Notes: generated from the letters alone by a model not told the origin. A stretch of 64,000 nt of DNA from Planococcus citri (GCF_950023065.1 NC_088679.1:60388001-60452000), one strand, 5' to 3'; counted from the first letter of the stretch, positions 49,380-61,442 are shown. Numbers and translations are program-made.

Positions 49380-51810
49380 CCCTTAAAGACCCAGGCTAAT
49401 CCTGAGATGTTGGGTGAAAATGCTTTCAATTTCCTGAATTAGATCATCACAAGCATCACTTTAACCCACAGTTTGCCCCCCAGCCCCTTAAAGCCGTCTC
49501 GTAAAAGCCGTACCGATTTATTTAATTTTCCTTGAAAACCGAGAAAGCAAAAACCCCAATGAGGTCAATCATGGAACTGAATGATATAGTATCATTAGGT
49601 GTACTGAATGAGTGAAAGCATATCCCCAAAGAACACCCCACCCCTTTTTGGGGGTCAAATTTTCAAAAAAGTTGGGATAAAAAAATTGGACCCATGCTCC
49701 ATTTTTGGATAAACATATTGATGGTAGACCCTTCACAAAATGAAATCATGAAAGGTGTGAAAATGGTGGACCAGAGCGATTTTTTGAAAATTTGATTCAC
49801 TTGTCTCGATAAAAACCCGAAAAAACAGAGCATGAATACGCAAAGTACATAATATGGAAAATATTATCAAGTAGGCTTGAAATGACAGAAACAAGAATTG
49901 AAAGGAACACAGATGCTTTCAACAGCACATAAGTTCAGATAATCTACAATCCACCCATCAAATCTGTTTATCACTCCGTGGATATTCTTTCTCGATATTT
50001 GTCACCAAATAGTTACATCCTACAAAGGTTAGCAGTACGATTGTTTTTCTGCAGAAATATCGAAATAGGTTTATCTACCACTTTGAAAAGCTTTACACAG
50101 TCAAATTGCAGCACTCCCTGGCATTTCATAATGTTCAAGCATTCATGAAGAAGTCACTATCCCTCCTCGATCATAGATAATGTAGTTCTACATCATGAAA
50201 ATTGCACGAGCAGAAGTCGTCGTTTATAATCATGAGATTGTGTCTAGCTTATGACTACAGGATTCAGGGAATTTGAGATTCAGTAAAAAGCTTTCAACTG
50301 TTGTTCAACCACAACTCTGAACTTTGGAATGTTTTGAGAAATTCCTGCTGAAGTTGATATTCTTTCTCGATATTTGTCAACAAATAATTACATCCCGCAA
50401 AAGGTTAGTGGTATGATTGTTTTTCTGCAGAAGTATCGAAATAGGCTTATCTACCACTTTGAAAAGCTTTACACTGTCAAATTGCAGCTGTTTCTGGCAT
50501 TTCATAATGTTGAAGCATTCATGAAGAAGTCACTATCCCTCCCCAATCATTGATAGTGAAGTTGTACATCTTGAAAATTGCTTGAGCAGAATTTGTTGTT
50601 TCCAATCATGATATTTCATGATGTTGAACTACACTATCAATGATCGGGGAGGGATAGTGACTTCTTCATGAATGCTTCAACATTATGAAATGCCAGAAAC
50701 AGCTGCAATTTGACAGTGTAAAGCTTTTCAAAGTGGTAGATAAGCCTATTTCGATACTTCTGCAGAAAAACAATCATACCACTAACCTTTTGCGGGATGT
50801 AATTATTTGTTGACAAATATCGAGAAAGAATATCAACTTCAGCAGGAATTTCTCAAAACATTCCAAAGTTCAGAGTTGTGGTTGAACAACAGTTGAAAGC
50901 TTTTTACTGAATCTCAAATTCCCTGAATCCTGTAGTCATAAGCTAGACACAATCTCATGATTATAAACGACGACTTCTGCTCGTGCAATTTTCATGATGT
51001 AGAACTACATTATCTATGATCGAGGAGGGATAGTGACTTCTTCATGAATGCTTGAACATTATGAAATGCCAGGGAGTGCTGCAATTTGACTGTGTAAAGC
51101 TTTTCAAAGTGGTAGATAAACCTATTTCGATATTTCTGCAGAAAAACAATCGTACTGCTAACCTTTGTAGGATGTAACTATTTGGTGACAAATATCGAGA
51201 AAGAATATCCACGGAGTGATAAACAGATTTGATGGGTGGATTGTAGATTATCTGAACTTATGTGCTGTTGAAAGCATCTGTGTTCCTTTCAATTCTTGTT
51301 TCTGTCATTTCAAGCCTACTTGATAATATTTCCCATATTATGTACTTTGCGTATTCATGCTCTGTTTTTTCGGGTTTTTATCGAGACAAGTGAATCAAAT
51401 TTTCAAAAAATCGCTCTGGTCCACCATTTTCACACCTTTCATGATTTCATTTTGTGAAGGGTCTACCATCAATATGTTTATCCAAAAATGGAGCATGGGT
51501 CCAATTTTTTTATCCCAACTTTTTTGAAAATTTGACCCCCAAAAAGGGGTGGGGTGTTCTTTGGGGATATGCTTTCACTCATTCAGTACACCTAATGATA
51601 CTATATCATTCAGTTCCATGATTGACCTCATTGGGGTTTTTGCTTTCTCGGTTTTCAAGGAAAATTAAATAAATCGGTACGGCTTTTACGAGACGGCTTT
51701 AAGGGGCTGGGGGGCAAACTGTGGGTTAAAGTGATGCTTGTGATGATCTAATTCAGGAAATTGAAAGCATTTTCACCCAACATCTCAGGATTAGCCTGGG
51801 TCTTTAAGGG
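49380..51810. mobile_element. piggyBac-type non-autonomous giant palindrome
   Basis: A 2,431-bp element starts CCCTTAAAGACCCAGG and ends with its inverted copy. It is flanked on both sides by TTAA (49376-49379 and 51811-51814). The left arm 49380-50558 pairs with 50632-51810 without gaps over 1,179 bp; only a few mismatches were seen, for example near 49857 and at 50545. A 73-nt loop (50559-50631) separates the arms. Within each arm a block of about 260 bp is directly repeated with a period of 375 bp (49981 and 50356 in the left arm). No frame of 60 codons or more exists in it. TTAA duplication plus CCC-starting termini is the piggyBac signature. It must be mobilised in trans, if at all, and its transcript would form a perfect dsRNA hairpin. 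Confidence 0.88.
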
Positions 51811-51814
51811 TTAA

Positions 51815-52266
51815 CGATATGCTAGGTGCTTCCATTTCGCAATCATTTAAAATTCAACATAACTCGAGCATATCTCGATAAGCTCTTTAAAACTGTTGCC
51901 ATAGATGGCACGATTCGCTTATTTTATACTGAATCGAATAGTAAGTATTTGGTAAATCACTATACAGCACTTCGTCTATCGTAAGAGAGGCCTTTTTGCT
52001 ATACTCGAGCCATTTTCAATAATAATTCACGAGTAATTGTACGTAAAACGAATCCGAGTTGAATTGAGATTTTCATTCGTCAATTTGTTAATGAGAATAA
52101 ACGTAAGATTAAGACCTTGACGCGATCTAGAACTTGGTTTATTGAGAAAGTTGAAACTGGGCCAGGAGTACTGAAAATCAGTTGTTCAAAAAAAATAAAA
52201 ACAAAGTTCGCCAAAAATAGACCAGTATTGTACATTTGAAGCATCAAAAAAATATAAAATTATTAC
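51815..52266. other. No gene supported
   Basis: Unique sequence between two elements; nothing recognisable. Confidence 0.5.
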
Positions 52267-52960
52267 CAAGTTGTCTACTAAATCGAAAAAGTGAAAAAGG
52301 ATGACTTTTTGATGACTTTTGAATGACCAAATTTTTATTTTTGAACGATCACTTTTAAAAATTACTTATGCAGGTTTTTATTTTATATTCAACTTCGATG
52401 AGTAATTTTAATAGAATTTTTCGGGCTGATCACTTTAAAAAATAATGAAAAAATTCCAAGTCAAGATTTTTTACAATTTCAGAGTTTATGACTCATCACT
52501 GAAATTCTATCAATTTTTGGTATAGCTTTCAACTTACGAGTTTTTCTATGATGCATACTTTTTTTACGATTTCATTTCAAACTATTTTTCGTAATTTTGC
52601 TTATTTTTTTATTTTCATTTTTTTTTTTTCATAAGTGAGCATTTTTGGGTTCATTTGGCTCATTTTCTTTTTTACAATGTTTCATCAATTTTCAATTTAT
52701 ATGAATAATTGTAAGAAATTTTTACACAATTTTGCTTAATTACACTAATTTTTCACCATTTTATGACAATTTTCAGTTAACAATTATTTTTGAAATAATT
52801 TCTGCGTTTTTGACAAATTATCATTCAATTTTGAGGATATTGATCAATTTTTGTCGATTACGTTCAGTTTTTGTTCAGAGGGATGACTTTTTGATGACTT
52901 TGACAACGTAAAGTCCAAAATTATGTTTTTTTGATGATTGATGACCTAGTAGACGCCTTG
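52267..52960. mobile_element. Non-autonomous TIR element, GGTGTCTAC family, copy 3
   Basis: The left end CAAGTTGTCTACTAAATC and right end GACCTAGTAGACGCCTTG are inverted copies related to the CAGGGTGTCTAC ends of 2995-3514 and 10456-11194. Subterminal GGATGACTTTTTGATGACTT occurs near both ends (about 52299 and 52881) in the same orientation. No target duplication is evident. Interior AT-rich and non-coding. Confidence 0.55.
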
Positions 52961-55900
52961 CATAGGGAGTCTACCAAAATTGATAATCATATTTTGCGAT
53001 TTTTTCCTCAAAATTCCCTCCTTTCCCTTCCATTATTCCATTTTCAATTTTAAAAAATACGAAGTGCACATTTTTTATCGTTTTTTTATTTTTTTATTTT
53101 TTTAATGGAGGAAGTTTTGAAATATGTAGCCAATTTTTAGTAATTTTATCTGACATGAAAAAGTGTATGGAATTGAAATTAAAAAAATTTAAAAAAAATG
53201 GAAATAAGCACTCTACAACATGAAAAGTTTTAAAAATTGAAAATTGGGCGATTTTCATCGACTTTCAGAAGATTTTTTGGTAAATATCGTGAGTTTTTTG
53301 CAATTTTGGCGCAGTGAGACTCAATTTTCTCGTCAATTTCTTTTCTTTCATACTTTATTTTTTTTTTGCAAAGCTTATCCCCTTCCCCCTATGTTTTTCT
53401 AGGAAATAATTCCAAACTGAGCATTATTCCGTATTAACCAAAACCGAAATAGAGTTGAAAATAGTCTTAGACCCCCAGCGATTGAGTGAGCAATGGGCGG
53501 ATCGTTTTTCAATTTCTGCACAATTTACCAAAGCTTATCAATACCTACTAAAGGCATCGAGAGACACCTATACCTATGTCTCCACTCCACCCCACCCTTC
53601 AAACTTTGCGCTCTTGCGGGGAGAGGTGGGATAGGGTGTAACATTGTCCTTAGATTTCATAAAATTGAGAAAAAAAATGAAAAATAATGCACCCTCATGA
53701 GCATTAGAATGAATTCTACATTCAAAAAAAAGCTCAAAAATGATCTTTCTGAAAAAAATTGCAATTTTCCTAATCAATGTAAAAAATTGAAAATTGCATA
53801 CAAAATCAAACTGTAATCTCAACTTTTTTGGAGCCATAAAAATTCCCAACTTTGGCTTAAATTTTAAAAAATTTGGGAGTCAAGAGGCCTATCTGTTGTT
53901 ACTAATTTGATATTGAGTTTCTGAACCCCGCTGCCAACCAACACTTTCAAAAAATGGTTAAAATACCAACCAAAAAAAAATAAAAATTCAATGAAGTGGA
54001 ACTCGCCCTTTATCAGGTTTTCGAAAACACTTCGATGGAAAATCCATTTGTTTTCTTACAATATTATCCCTCAGTGCTCCCTGCCCCAATTTTCAGAAAA
54101 TATTTGAAAAATTATTAAAATTGACATTTTTGACTCTAGATTACTTCAAAGTAACTGAGTTTAAAATATTCATCGATTTTTCAAGGTTAACCTCGTTAGT
54201 GCTCCTCCCTTGGCCAATGTAAGGCTTGAGAGATATGTACCGAGCTTTGGATTTTAAAAGGCTTCGAAGGAGGTGAATTCAAATATTATTTTAGTTTTCC
54301 AAACTGAACGTTCTGAGAAGTACGCGAAATGAGGCATAATGTGATATGTTGATTTCCCTCTAACAAAGGCTACTGCGTTCGGATACTTACAGTTACATTT
54401 TTTTTTTTTGCTTCAACTCCTGAGATTTCCCTCAAACTTTCCTTTTTTTCAAACCTGAAGAATGGAAAGGTACAGAGACGCGGAATCCAAAAATAACTCA
54501 GCGACCTCGATTGATGAGAATTGAGTGCTATGCCACTCTACCTACATCTTCATAAAAATCGATTACAAATTTTCAAACACCGTTCTCGAGAATAATTTTA
54601 ATGTCAATCTAAAACGAAATTACGTGTTTTAGGATTTCCACATCTATAAGAATTTGGCTTAAAAACGAATACAAAAACACTTCAAAAAATTATAAGTACA
54701 TACATCGGAAGATATCGAGGAAGGACTCGTCTTGCGTAGCTTTTGGAATTATTTCAATCAATCAATAATCATCAAAAAAAAACCAAACGATTTGAACAAC
54801 TCTACCTCAATAATTCATATCATGACACGATGAAAAGTACACCTCACAACTCACCAATCACCACAGTACACTACCTAATTGAAGTCAAACAATGAAAACT
54901 TGAAGCATCAAAATAAAATAAATTTCCGCAAATCGTAGCGATAAAAATTTCAATTTATCGTCAAAATTCGCTCCCGACAAAATCTCGCGTCGTAAAATAA
55001 AAACTCGGATATCGGAAAAATAATACCAAATCTGCTGGTGTGTAGTTTTCTCTGAAAATTCCCAAAGTGCCACAACCTACCTACGCAATACTCGCACGAA
55101 ATACTCGCAAATACTCGAATGTTTCGGTTTCGCAGGAAAAAATAAATTATAAATATTTATTTACCTTTTTCAACGACTCGACTTCTCAATTTACTCGTAA
55201 AAATTCTAATAAGTTGGCAGCTACGAAGGCAGGTACTCGAATGAAAAAATAATAGCAACAATTTATCACGAATTATCTGGCAATTGGGAAAACAAAACTC
55301 GTACAACCCTCTTTAGCGCGTAATTATCTTACATCGTTCCAGTTTAATGAATATGCCAACGTAAACCGCTCGTCGTTTATTATAGGTAACAATTAAATGG
55401 GAGACATGTTCACCGAAAAAAAAAAATACACACTTTGTCATTAACGTCGATGAAATCTAGTCATCGAAGTACTGTTAAAACGCACTTTCGTGTTTGCCAG
55501 GTGCGAGGTGCGTTGCTATAGGCTATACTATACGTACGTGTGTAGTACGTTGTACGAGTATGTGGGTATGTACGCGTAGGTCTCTTAATAGTACGTTGAA
55601 AAAATTACATCTGAACTTTTTCAGTAGCGATGAGACGAGCGAGGAAGGAGAATTTTTAAAAATAAACCATCTTTAAAAAAATTTCAAGGAGATAGAAAAC
55701 AATATGTTTTGACGTGATTAAGAAAATAGCGTAAACGACTTATTATTTTCAAGCTCTCAACACTTCGTTAACGCAGTATACATCTCAACAAACTCGAATC
55801 TCGCCAGTGTTGCCGAATTCAGGTTCACGTTTTTTTCCTTGCATGCCTACCACCACAGCCAAAAATTTATTTTTGTTGTTTTCTTTTCAATCTCATCTTT

Positions 55901-56039
55901 TCTGACCTCTTCCCTTCGAAGACATCTCAATAGTCAATACACATGAAAATGATTAAAGAGAAAGAGAAGCTTGAAAATTCGACATTTGGAACAAAAATAA
56001 AATTGATAACTGAAAATCTGTGAAAACTTGGACGGCTCA
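52961..56039. other. No gene supported
   Basis: AT-rich with a more balanced block at 54400-55850. Frames at 53493-53687 (plus) and 53574-53849 (minus) overlap and are unrecognised. No exon is supported. Confidence 0.5.
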
Positions 56040-56945
56040 GGTCAGGTCACTTTGGAAGAGCTACAGGAGTCCTAAAGGTCATGTAACACATAAAATACAA
56101 GAGCCTGAAAATGCACTTTCTGACCCTGGAGAGGGATCAAATTAGGTCAGACGGTTGAAACCTACAAAAGGCACTTCAGGTATATCCTCTCATCGTAAAC
56201 TGTAAAATTTGTAAAAATTTTGGACTTTCTAGGTCAATTTGGAGGGGCTGCAGGCTTATCTAAAAGTTGAAAAAAAAACAACTAACACGAGTAGCCCAAA
56301 AATCCACTTTTTTGACCCAGGAAAGAGGTCAAATGGGGTTGGAAGGTCAAAACCTGCAAAAGGTACTTCAGGCACATCCTCTCATTGTACTGTAAAAATT
56401 TGGACCCTCTAGGGCAATTTGGAGTGCCTGCAGGTTTTCTTAAACGTCGAAGGAAAAACATGTAAAATAGTCCAAAAATCCGCCTTTTTTGACCCAGTAA
56501 AGGGATCAAATGGGATTGGAAGGTCAAAACCTGCAAAAGGTACTTCAGGCACATCCTCTCATTGTACTGTAAAAATTTGGACCCTCTAGGGCAATTTGGA
56601 GGGGCTGCAAGTTTTCTTAAAACGTCGAAGGAAAAACATGTAAAATAGTCCAAAAATCCACTTTTTTTGACCCAGGAAAGAGGTCAAATGGGATTGGAAG
56701 GTCAAAACCTGCAAAAGACACTTCAGGCACATCCTTTCATTGTACTGTAAAAATTTGGACCCTCTAGGGCAATTTGGAGAGGCTGCAGGTTTTCTTAAAC
56801 GTTGAAAAACACGTAAAATAGTCAAAAAATTCACATTTTTGATCCTGGAAAGGGGTCGAATGGGGTTGGAAGGTTTAAACCAGTAAAAATCACTCAAGTG
56901 ACACCCTCCCATTATATCATGAAAATTTGGGCCTCCTAAGGGAAT
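56040..56945. repeat. Five-unit tandem array, about 178-bp period
   Basis: Units share AAAACCTGCAAAAGGTACTT, CAGGCACATCCTCTCATTGT, AAAATTTGGACCCTCTAGGG, CAATTTGGAGGGGCTGCAGG and a TTTTTTGACCCAGGAAAG block. The AACCTGCAAAAG landmark falls at about 56157, 56349, 56526, 56704 and 56876, so spacing is 172-192 bp. The inner three units are much more alike than the outer two. Long minus-strand frames across it (56282-56653, 56586-56912) repeat the same peptide and are artefacts of the array. Confidence 0.85.
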
Positions 56946-56991
56946 TTTAGTGGTTGAGGGGGGGGGGGGTCAATAATGGGGAAAAATATGA

Positions 56992-57801
56992 CACTGAAAG
57001 AAATGATTTTCAAAACGCGCTATTCAGTCCCGAAATTGATGCAATGGTTACTGCACAGTACAGTAATTTTCGAATTACCTCATTTTGATGTAATGATTAC
57101 ATAGTTTAAATCAGAGAATGCATCAAATAATGGAATGAGTACATCGCCAGGATGGATTTATTGCATCACTTTTTAAAATTCATTTCTATGTTTTCATTAC
57201 ATTTCTTTAGGGACTCAGTCCTGCAGACATGGTATTCAAAACATCATTTGGTGGGTAATAATTACATCATGTAGTAAGAAATGATTACATTTCTCATATA
57301 TGACTGAGAACTTTGTACTGATTTACTGAATACAGTAAACGATGTACTGAGTACATCGCCATACTGCAATGAAATCCTTTATTCCCAAACAGTGAAAAAC
57401 ATATAAATACTTCTAGGGCCTGAATCAAATATTCTACTCGTGGCCATGTCGTTAAGTGTAGGTAGTTAGGAACGAGAGGTCGCAGGTTCGAATCCCAGTT
57501 AGGTCGGAAAATTTTCGTAGGTAAATAAGGTCTGGAAAAATTCGTTGCTGTGAGGATTATTTAGATGTGTGGAGAAACTTGAAATTGATATACCCCTAAC
57601 CCCACCTTTTAAATATTTGTTGAATAAAAACGATGTAATGGTTACCACACTTCTGTGTAATAGTTACTTCTCTAAATATGTACTGATTATTGTCTAAATA
57701 TGTACTGATTAATGCGTTTCATTCCTATACCAAAATTACCGCGTTTTAATGCACTGAGTGCATCGTTTCAATGCAACGATTACTGTTTATTTCTTTCAGT
57801 G
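56992..57801. mobile_element. TIR element CACTGAAAGAAAT carrying a SINE-like insert
   Basis: Begins CACTGAAAGAAAT and ends ATTTCTTTCAGTG, a perfect 13-bp inverted repeat. Outer bases are GA on both sides, which may be a 2-bp duplication or chance. The interior is rich in ATGTAATGATTACAT-type text. The middle part (about 57430-57640) has a tRNA-like head and a tail that interrupt this pattern. The ends resemble those of the TA-flanked MITE at 20104-20361 (CACTGAGAAAAAT). No coding frame. Confidence 0.7.
57437..57640 (+). mobile_element. tRNA-derived SINE-like sequence
   Basis: A perfect RNA polymerase III B box, GGTTCGAATCC, lies at 57485-57495. An A-box-like GTGGCCATGTCGTTAAGTG lies about 45 bp upstream at 57440-57458, in a layout like the D arm of a type II tRNA (Leu or Ser). 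The T-stem and acceptor stem do not pair well, so this is not an intact tRNA gene. A non-tRNA body follows, ending in an AT-rich segment near 57610-57640. A SINE head or decayed tRNA pseudogene are the options. Confidence 0.55.
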
Positions 57802-58212
57802 GATTTTTTCTACTTTAATTCCACCTTAAAGAGAGTGGGGATGACCTAGGAAGCTGAAATTTGGATATGTTGATTGCAGGAGTGGTAGTGACCAATGGTA
57901 TAATTTTGGACCCTTTTCATCCATTGGAACCCAAAATATGCCCCTCTAAAAAAATAACCTTTCTGTAATTTTCAACTATGACACTCCCCACTTCAGGAGT
58001 CTAATATGATTTTTGAGAAAACCCTATTCGCCAAGTTTGACTTTATTTGATCAATTAGAACAGTTTCCAAGTCATAAAATGTGGGGCTGAAACTTGAAAA
58101 TATGAATATCGGCCGGGCTTACAGAAATAGCCATAATTTTTTACTGAATTCTGGCTAAAAATTTTCAATTTTGAAATTTATGAGATCTATAATATGTATA
58201 TGTAGCTCATTA
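57802..58212. other. No gene supported
   Basis: AT-rich with a GACCTAGGAAGCTGAAATTT phrase related to the degenerate repeat at 27.7-28.9 kb. Nothing else recognisable. Confidence 0.5.
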
Positions 58213-58539
58213 GAGCGGATCGTGAAAAAAAAATGTCTCGAGGATTTTGACCCAATTCAGTTGGGAGGTCTTCATTTTGAGTTGAAAGTCATTCAGAAAA
58301 ATTTATAGTCCCGGATTTTCCCTTTATTGGACCATTTTTGTCAAAACAGGTCGGGTAGGGAAGAATTGGAGCAAAAAAACCGACGATTTTTTCAAAAATA
58401 TCCTGTTTTCGAAGACCCATAACTCCCTTTTAAGATCATCTCCAGAGCTAAAAAATTTTCTGAATGACTTTCAACACACCATGAAGGTCTGCAAAGAATT
58501 TGGTCAAATCCCTCGATATTATTTTATCGCGATCCATTC
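58213..58539. mobile_element. TA-flanked foldback element
   Basis: The left arm runs GAGCGGATCGTGA, CTCGAGGATTTTGACC, then TTGAAAGTCATTCAGAAAA. The right arm gives the inverse: TTTTCTGAATGACTTTCAA, GGTCAAATCCCTCGA and CGCGATCCATTC. Arms of about 100 bp face each other across some 120 bp, with TA outside both ends (58211-58212 and 58540-58541). It matches the older copy at 44824-45213. Non-autonomous, probably mariner-type judging by the TA duplication. Confidence 0.7.
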
Positions 58540-59059
58540 TATTGTTCATTGCTCTATCATAATGAATCATACATATATGCAATCTAATTCCCACTCCATA
58601 TTTTTCCTCGGGGAAAAAAATTGATAACGAATTTGAACAACTTATCAGTCACGACCAAGTTCAACACTCAGTACCTTGAACTTGAGGAAACAAATTTCAA
58701 AAACGCGAAACGCGATTGTTTCTCAAAAACTTGGCAACACTGTTCAATTTGCATACACGGACATTGAATTCCACTTGGACAAGCTTCTTTGACACGATCG
58801 ATTCATAAATCGATGAAGAAATAGGTACAACATTCTTAGCATGTTTTCGATCACACTAGGCGCACCAATAATTATTTCAATCGACATTCCCACAGGCATT
58901 CTTCAACGAGTAGGTGTAGCGGAAATTTAAACGATGAGAGGGCGACATCGTACGTAAAACACTCCTCAAAGACAGATTTTCGCGCAGTCAGGGAAGAAGG
59001 AAAATACAGCCAGTATAGGAACACTCGAGACACGAATCAGCTGAAACAACAAGGCACAC

Positions 59060-59129
59060 ATGGCAAGGATCAAGCTAAGAGTGAAAGTTGTTGAAGATGA
59101 AGCTAGTTCTTCGCTAAAGGACAGTCAAG
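59060..59129 (+). CDS. Weak candidate first coding exon
   Basis: ATG at 59060 in the context CACACATGG opens a frame encoding 23 residues (MARIKLRVKVV, then EDEASSSLKDSQ). It ends at CAAG|GTAGAT, a plausible but weak donor at 59130; without splicing the frame stops two codons later. Upstream 58980-59058 has UTR-like composition and a CGCAGTCAGG initiator-like string. No matching downstream exon was found before the window ends, and the protein is not recognised. It may be a chance frame. Confidence 0.18.
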
Positions 59130-60769
59130 GTAGATGATTGCTCAATCGATAGGTATGATTTTACACTTGTTTGGCACTTGGAATAGTTGGAATACGTATT
59201 CGACACGTTTTCAGGTTTCTTTTACTAATTGTTATTAACTTTTTCAAAGTGATCGCGGTGAAAGGATCGATTACGTGCGAAAAATACACCTCTCTGTAGG
59301 GTTATATATAGTAGAAAAATCAAACGCTCTGGATTAAAAATAAAGAAATCAAGTTAATGGGATTACGACTCGTACGTGCTATACGTACACAACCGCGCTG
59401 ATGATCATTTAAACAAAAGCATAAACCGCAAATTACAACGCTCCAGACCACGAATTCGAATTTAAATCCAAGAGTAAATACCATTTTCCAAGTAGCATTA
59501 TTCATTAGATTACATTCACGTAACGCAGAAGTCAACGAGATTACAAATTACTCGATTTGAAAAAGTTAAAAAAAAAATCGTCGAACGAACCGGAACTATA
59601 CGATAACTTGATAAATTAAATATTCGTGTATCGAAGCCAAAAAAACAAAAAAAAATTCCAACGTTCAAACGCGATATTTCGAATCTAATTGAAACAATTG
59701 TAAAAAGGTATAACCTTGTTCGGATTTTATGGCGAATTTGAAAATCCGCTTAAGTCATATCCAAATAAGAAGCTTAGTTGGGATATTTTTGCGCAAAGAT
59801 GACTTTTTTCATCATTAATAACATCTTGGCGGGTTGTAAATAGAAAACAAGACGTATATCGTTGTCAATTATTCTTCGCATCAGCTACCACGATGGCAAA
59901 TCTTTTGGTAAATTTTTTCCAAGACCGACGTGTGTGTGTGACGTAGACAGACATGCTAAAGATGAAATCTTATATCGTGGTACATATACATATCTATACT
60001 CACATAGTCATATTGGGACGCAGATAAACAAAAATTCTCTCTGTGCTGAAAATTAATGAAGAAAATTGTAGCATTTTGCTACGGCAATTAATCAACTCAT
60101 AAAACCCCATAATTTATTTCTGTCGTAATTAATTCTAAACTTTTTCACCAGTCTACCCTGCCGCATGCCGTCAGATATTATCTAACCGACGCGGTGTTAT
60201 TCTATTCGGGCAAAAGATTTCTCTTTTACTGAAATTCTACTCGGTATTCTATTCCGCATTCAAACCAAACACCACTGTATAGACTTTTCTATGGACTATC
60301 CACCAAGCCACCTAATAATTATGTATGTATCTTATATTCCACTAGAGGTGATTTTTAGCCGAATTTTCCTAACTCAGAAGTACGTTCATTGTATATACAA
60401 TATACATATTACAAGATGGCTTGTTGGGGTGAGAATGACCTCCAGGTAAATGGGAAGGGAAGCTATGGGTCCTCAAGTCAGGTCATATTTGAAAGAAAAA
60501 ACAATTATGTGAATAAAATCGTATCCTCTTTCAATACATGGTGGTATCTAATAGATTTTTTTTGATAACATCATTACTTTTTCAAGTAGGTACCTTTTTT
60601 AAACCAAATTTTCAGAAAACTCCACACTCCACTCGAACCTACTCTAACCACACACAAAATTCAAATTTTTTACAGGAAAATCTTCTAAAAAAAGTAAAAT
60701 TGGAAGAAAATTTACCTTATAAACTGATGTCATATATTCCAACACTGTTGCCAATTCCATAAAAAATGA
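59130..60769. other. No gene supported
   Basis: Balanced, low-repeat sequence from 59140 to 60350. A relative of the CCACTCGA repeat of 45.3-45.6 kb sits at about 60605-60680, just before the jockey-like remnant. Confidence 0.5.
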
Positions 60770-61194
60770 GGAGTGACCCTGGATAGATCACCCACCTACT
60801 GGCAACACTGTGAAAAGACAAAAATGAAAGTGGTTTCTAGAACAAACCTGATCTGAAAGCTCGTAGGCAACAGATGGGGAGCTAAACCACAGGTCCTGCA
60901 TACTTACATCAGCGCCAGCGCTGTATTATTCAGTCACAGCATATGCATGCACAGTATGGGGACAATCAGCGCATAAATGAAGCCTGTTGATTGGTGACAG
61001 GGTGCCTCAGACTGACTTTACATTGCCTTGCAGGGATTGCACCACTGGAGGTATGTAGGGAGGTGACTACCAGAGCAGAAAAAACTAAAGCAATACACAA
61101 CCCCCTACACCCCATGCATGGCTACAACGAATTACCAGAGAGCAGACTAAAATCCAGACACAGTTTCCTAAAGACAGTAAATGAATTAACGTTA

Positions 61195-61442
61195 CCTTAA
61201 TGCCAAATCCGTATGTGTCCATCAAAAACAAAATCATCTTTTTGCGTCACTGATAAGACTCTGGGAAGCCCTGAATTGAAAAATTTGCATCCGAGTACAG
61301 TTAAAATGCACCACCGAAGATGCACGAAGCTGACCGATGTTCAATCAGAACTCAACGAACCCTTCCGAGCATATCCGAAGCTTATCAGTGATGTGTAAAA
61401 TTGTACTTTTTTGTATGGACATACTCGGATTTGGCATTAAGG
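61195..61442. mobile_element. MITE inside the jockey-like remnant (CCTTAATGCCAAATCCG ends)
   Basis: The ends CCTTAATGCCAAATCCG and CGGATTTGGCATTAAGG are perfect inverted copies, followed inside by TATGTGTCCAT / ATGGACATA with small differences. It is flanked by TA at 61193-61194 and 61443-61444. The inverted repeat also extends outwards, with one mismatch, to TTAA on both sides (61186-61189, 61448-61451), so a TTAA-flanked piggyBac-type reading is also possible. The 61-codon frame inside is not a gene. Confidence 0.8.

Noticed and set aside
56282..56912. Long minus frames with a repeated FLQYNERMCLKYLLQVLTF peptide
   Set aside because: The peptide repeats with the 178-bp DNA unit; it is an array artefact, not a repeat protein.
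57440..57510. Intact tRNA gene
   Set aside because: Only the A-box-like region and B box fit; acceptor and T stems do not pair, so a SINE head or pseudogene is the better reading.
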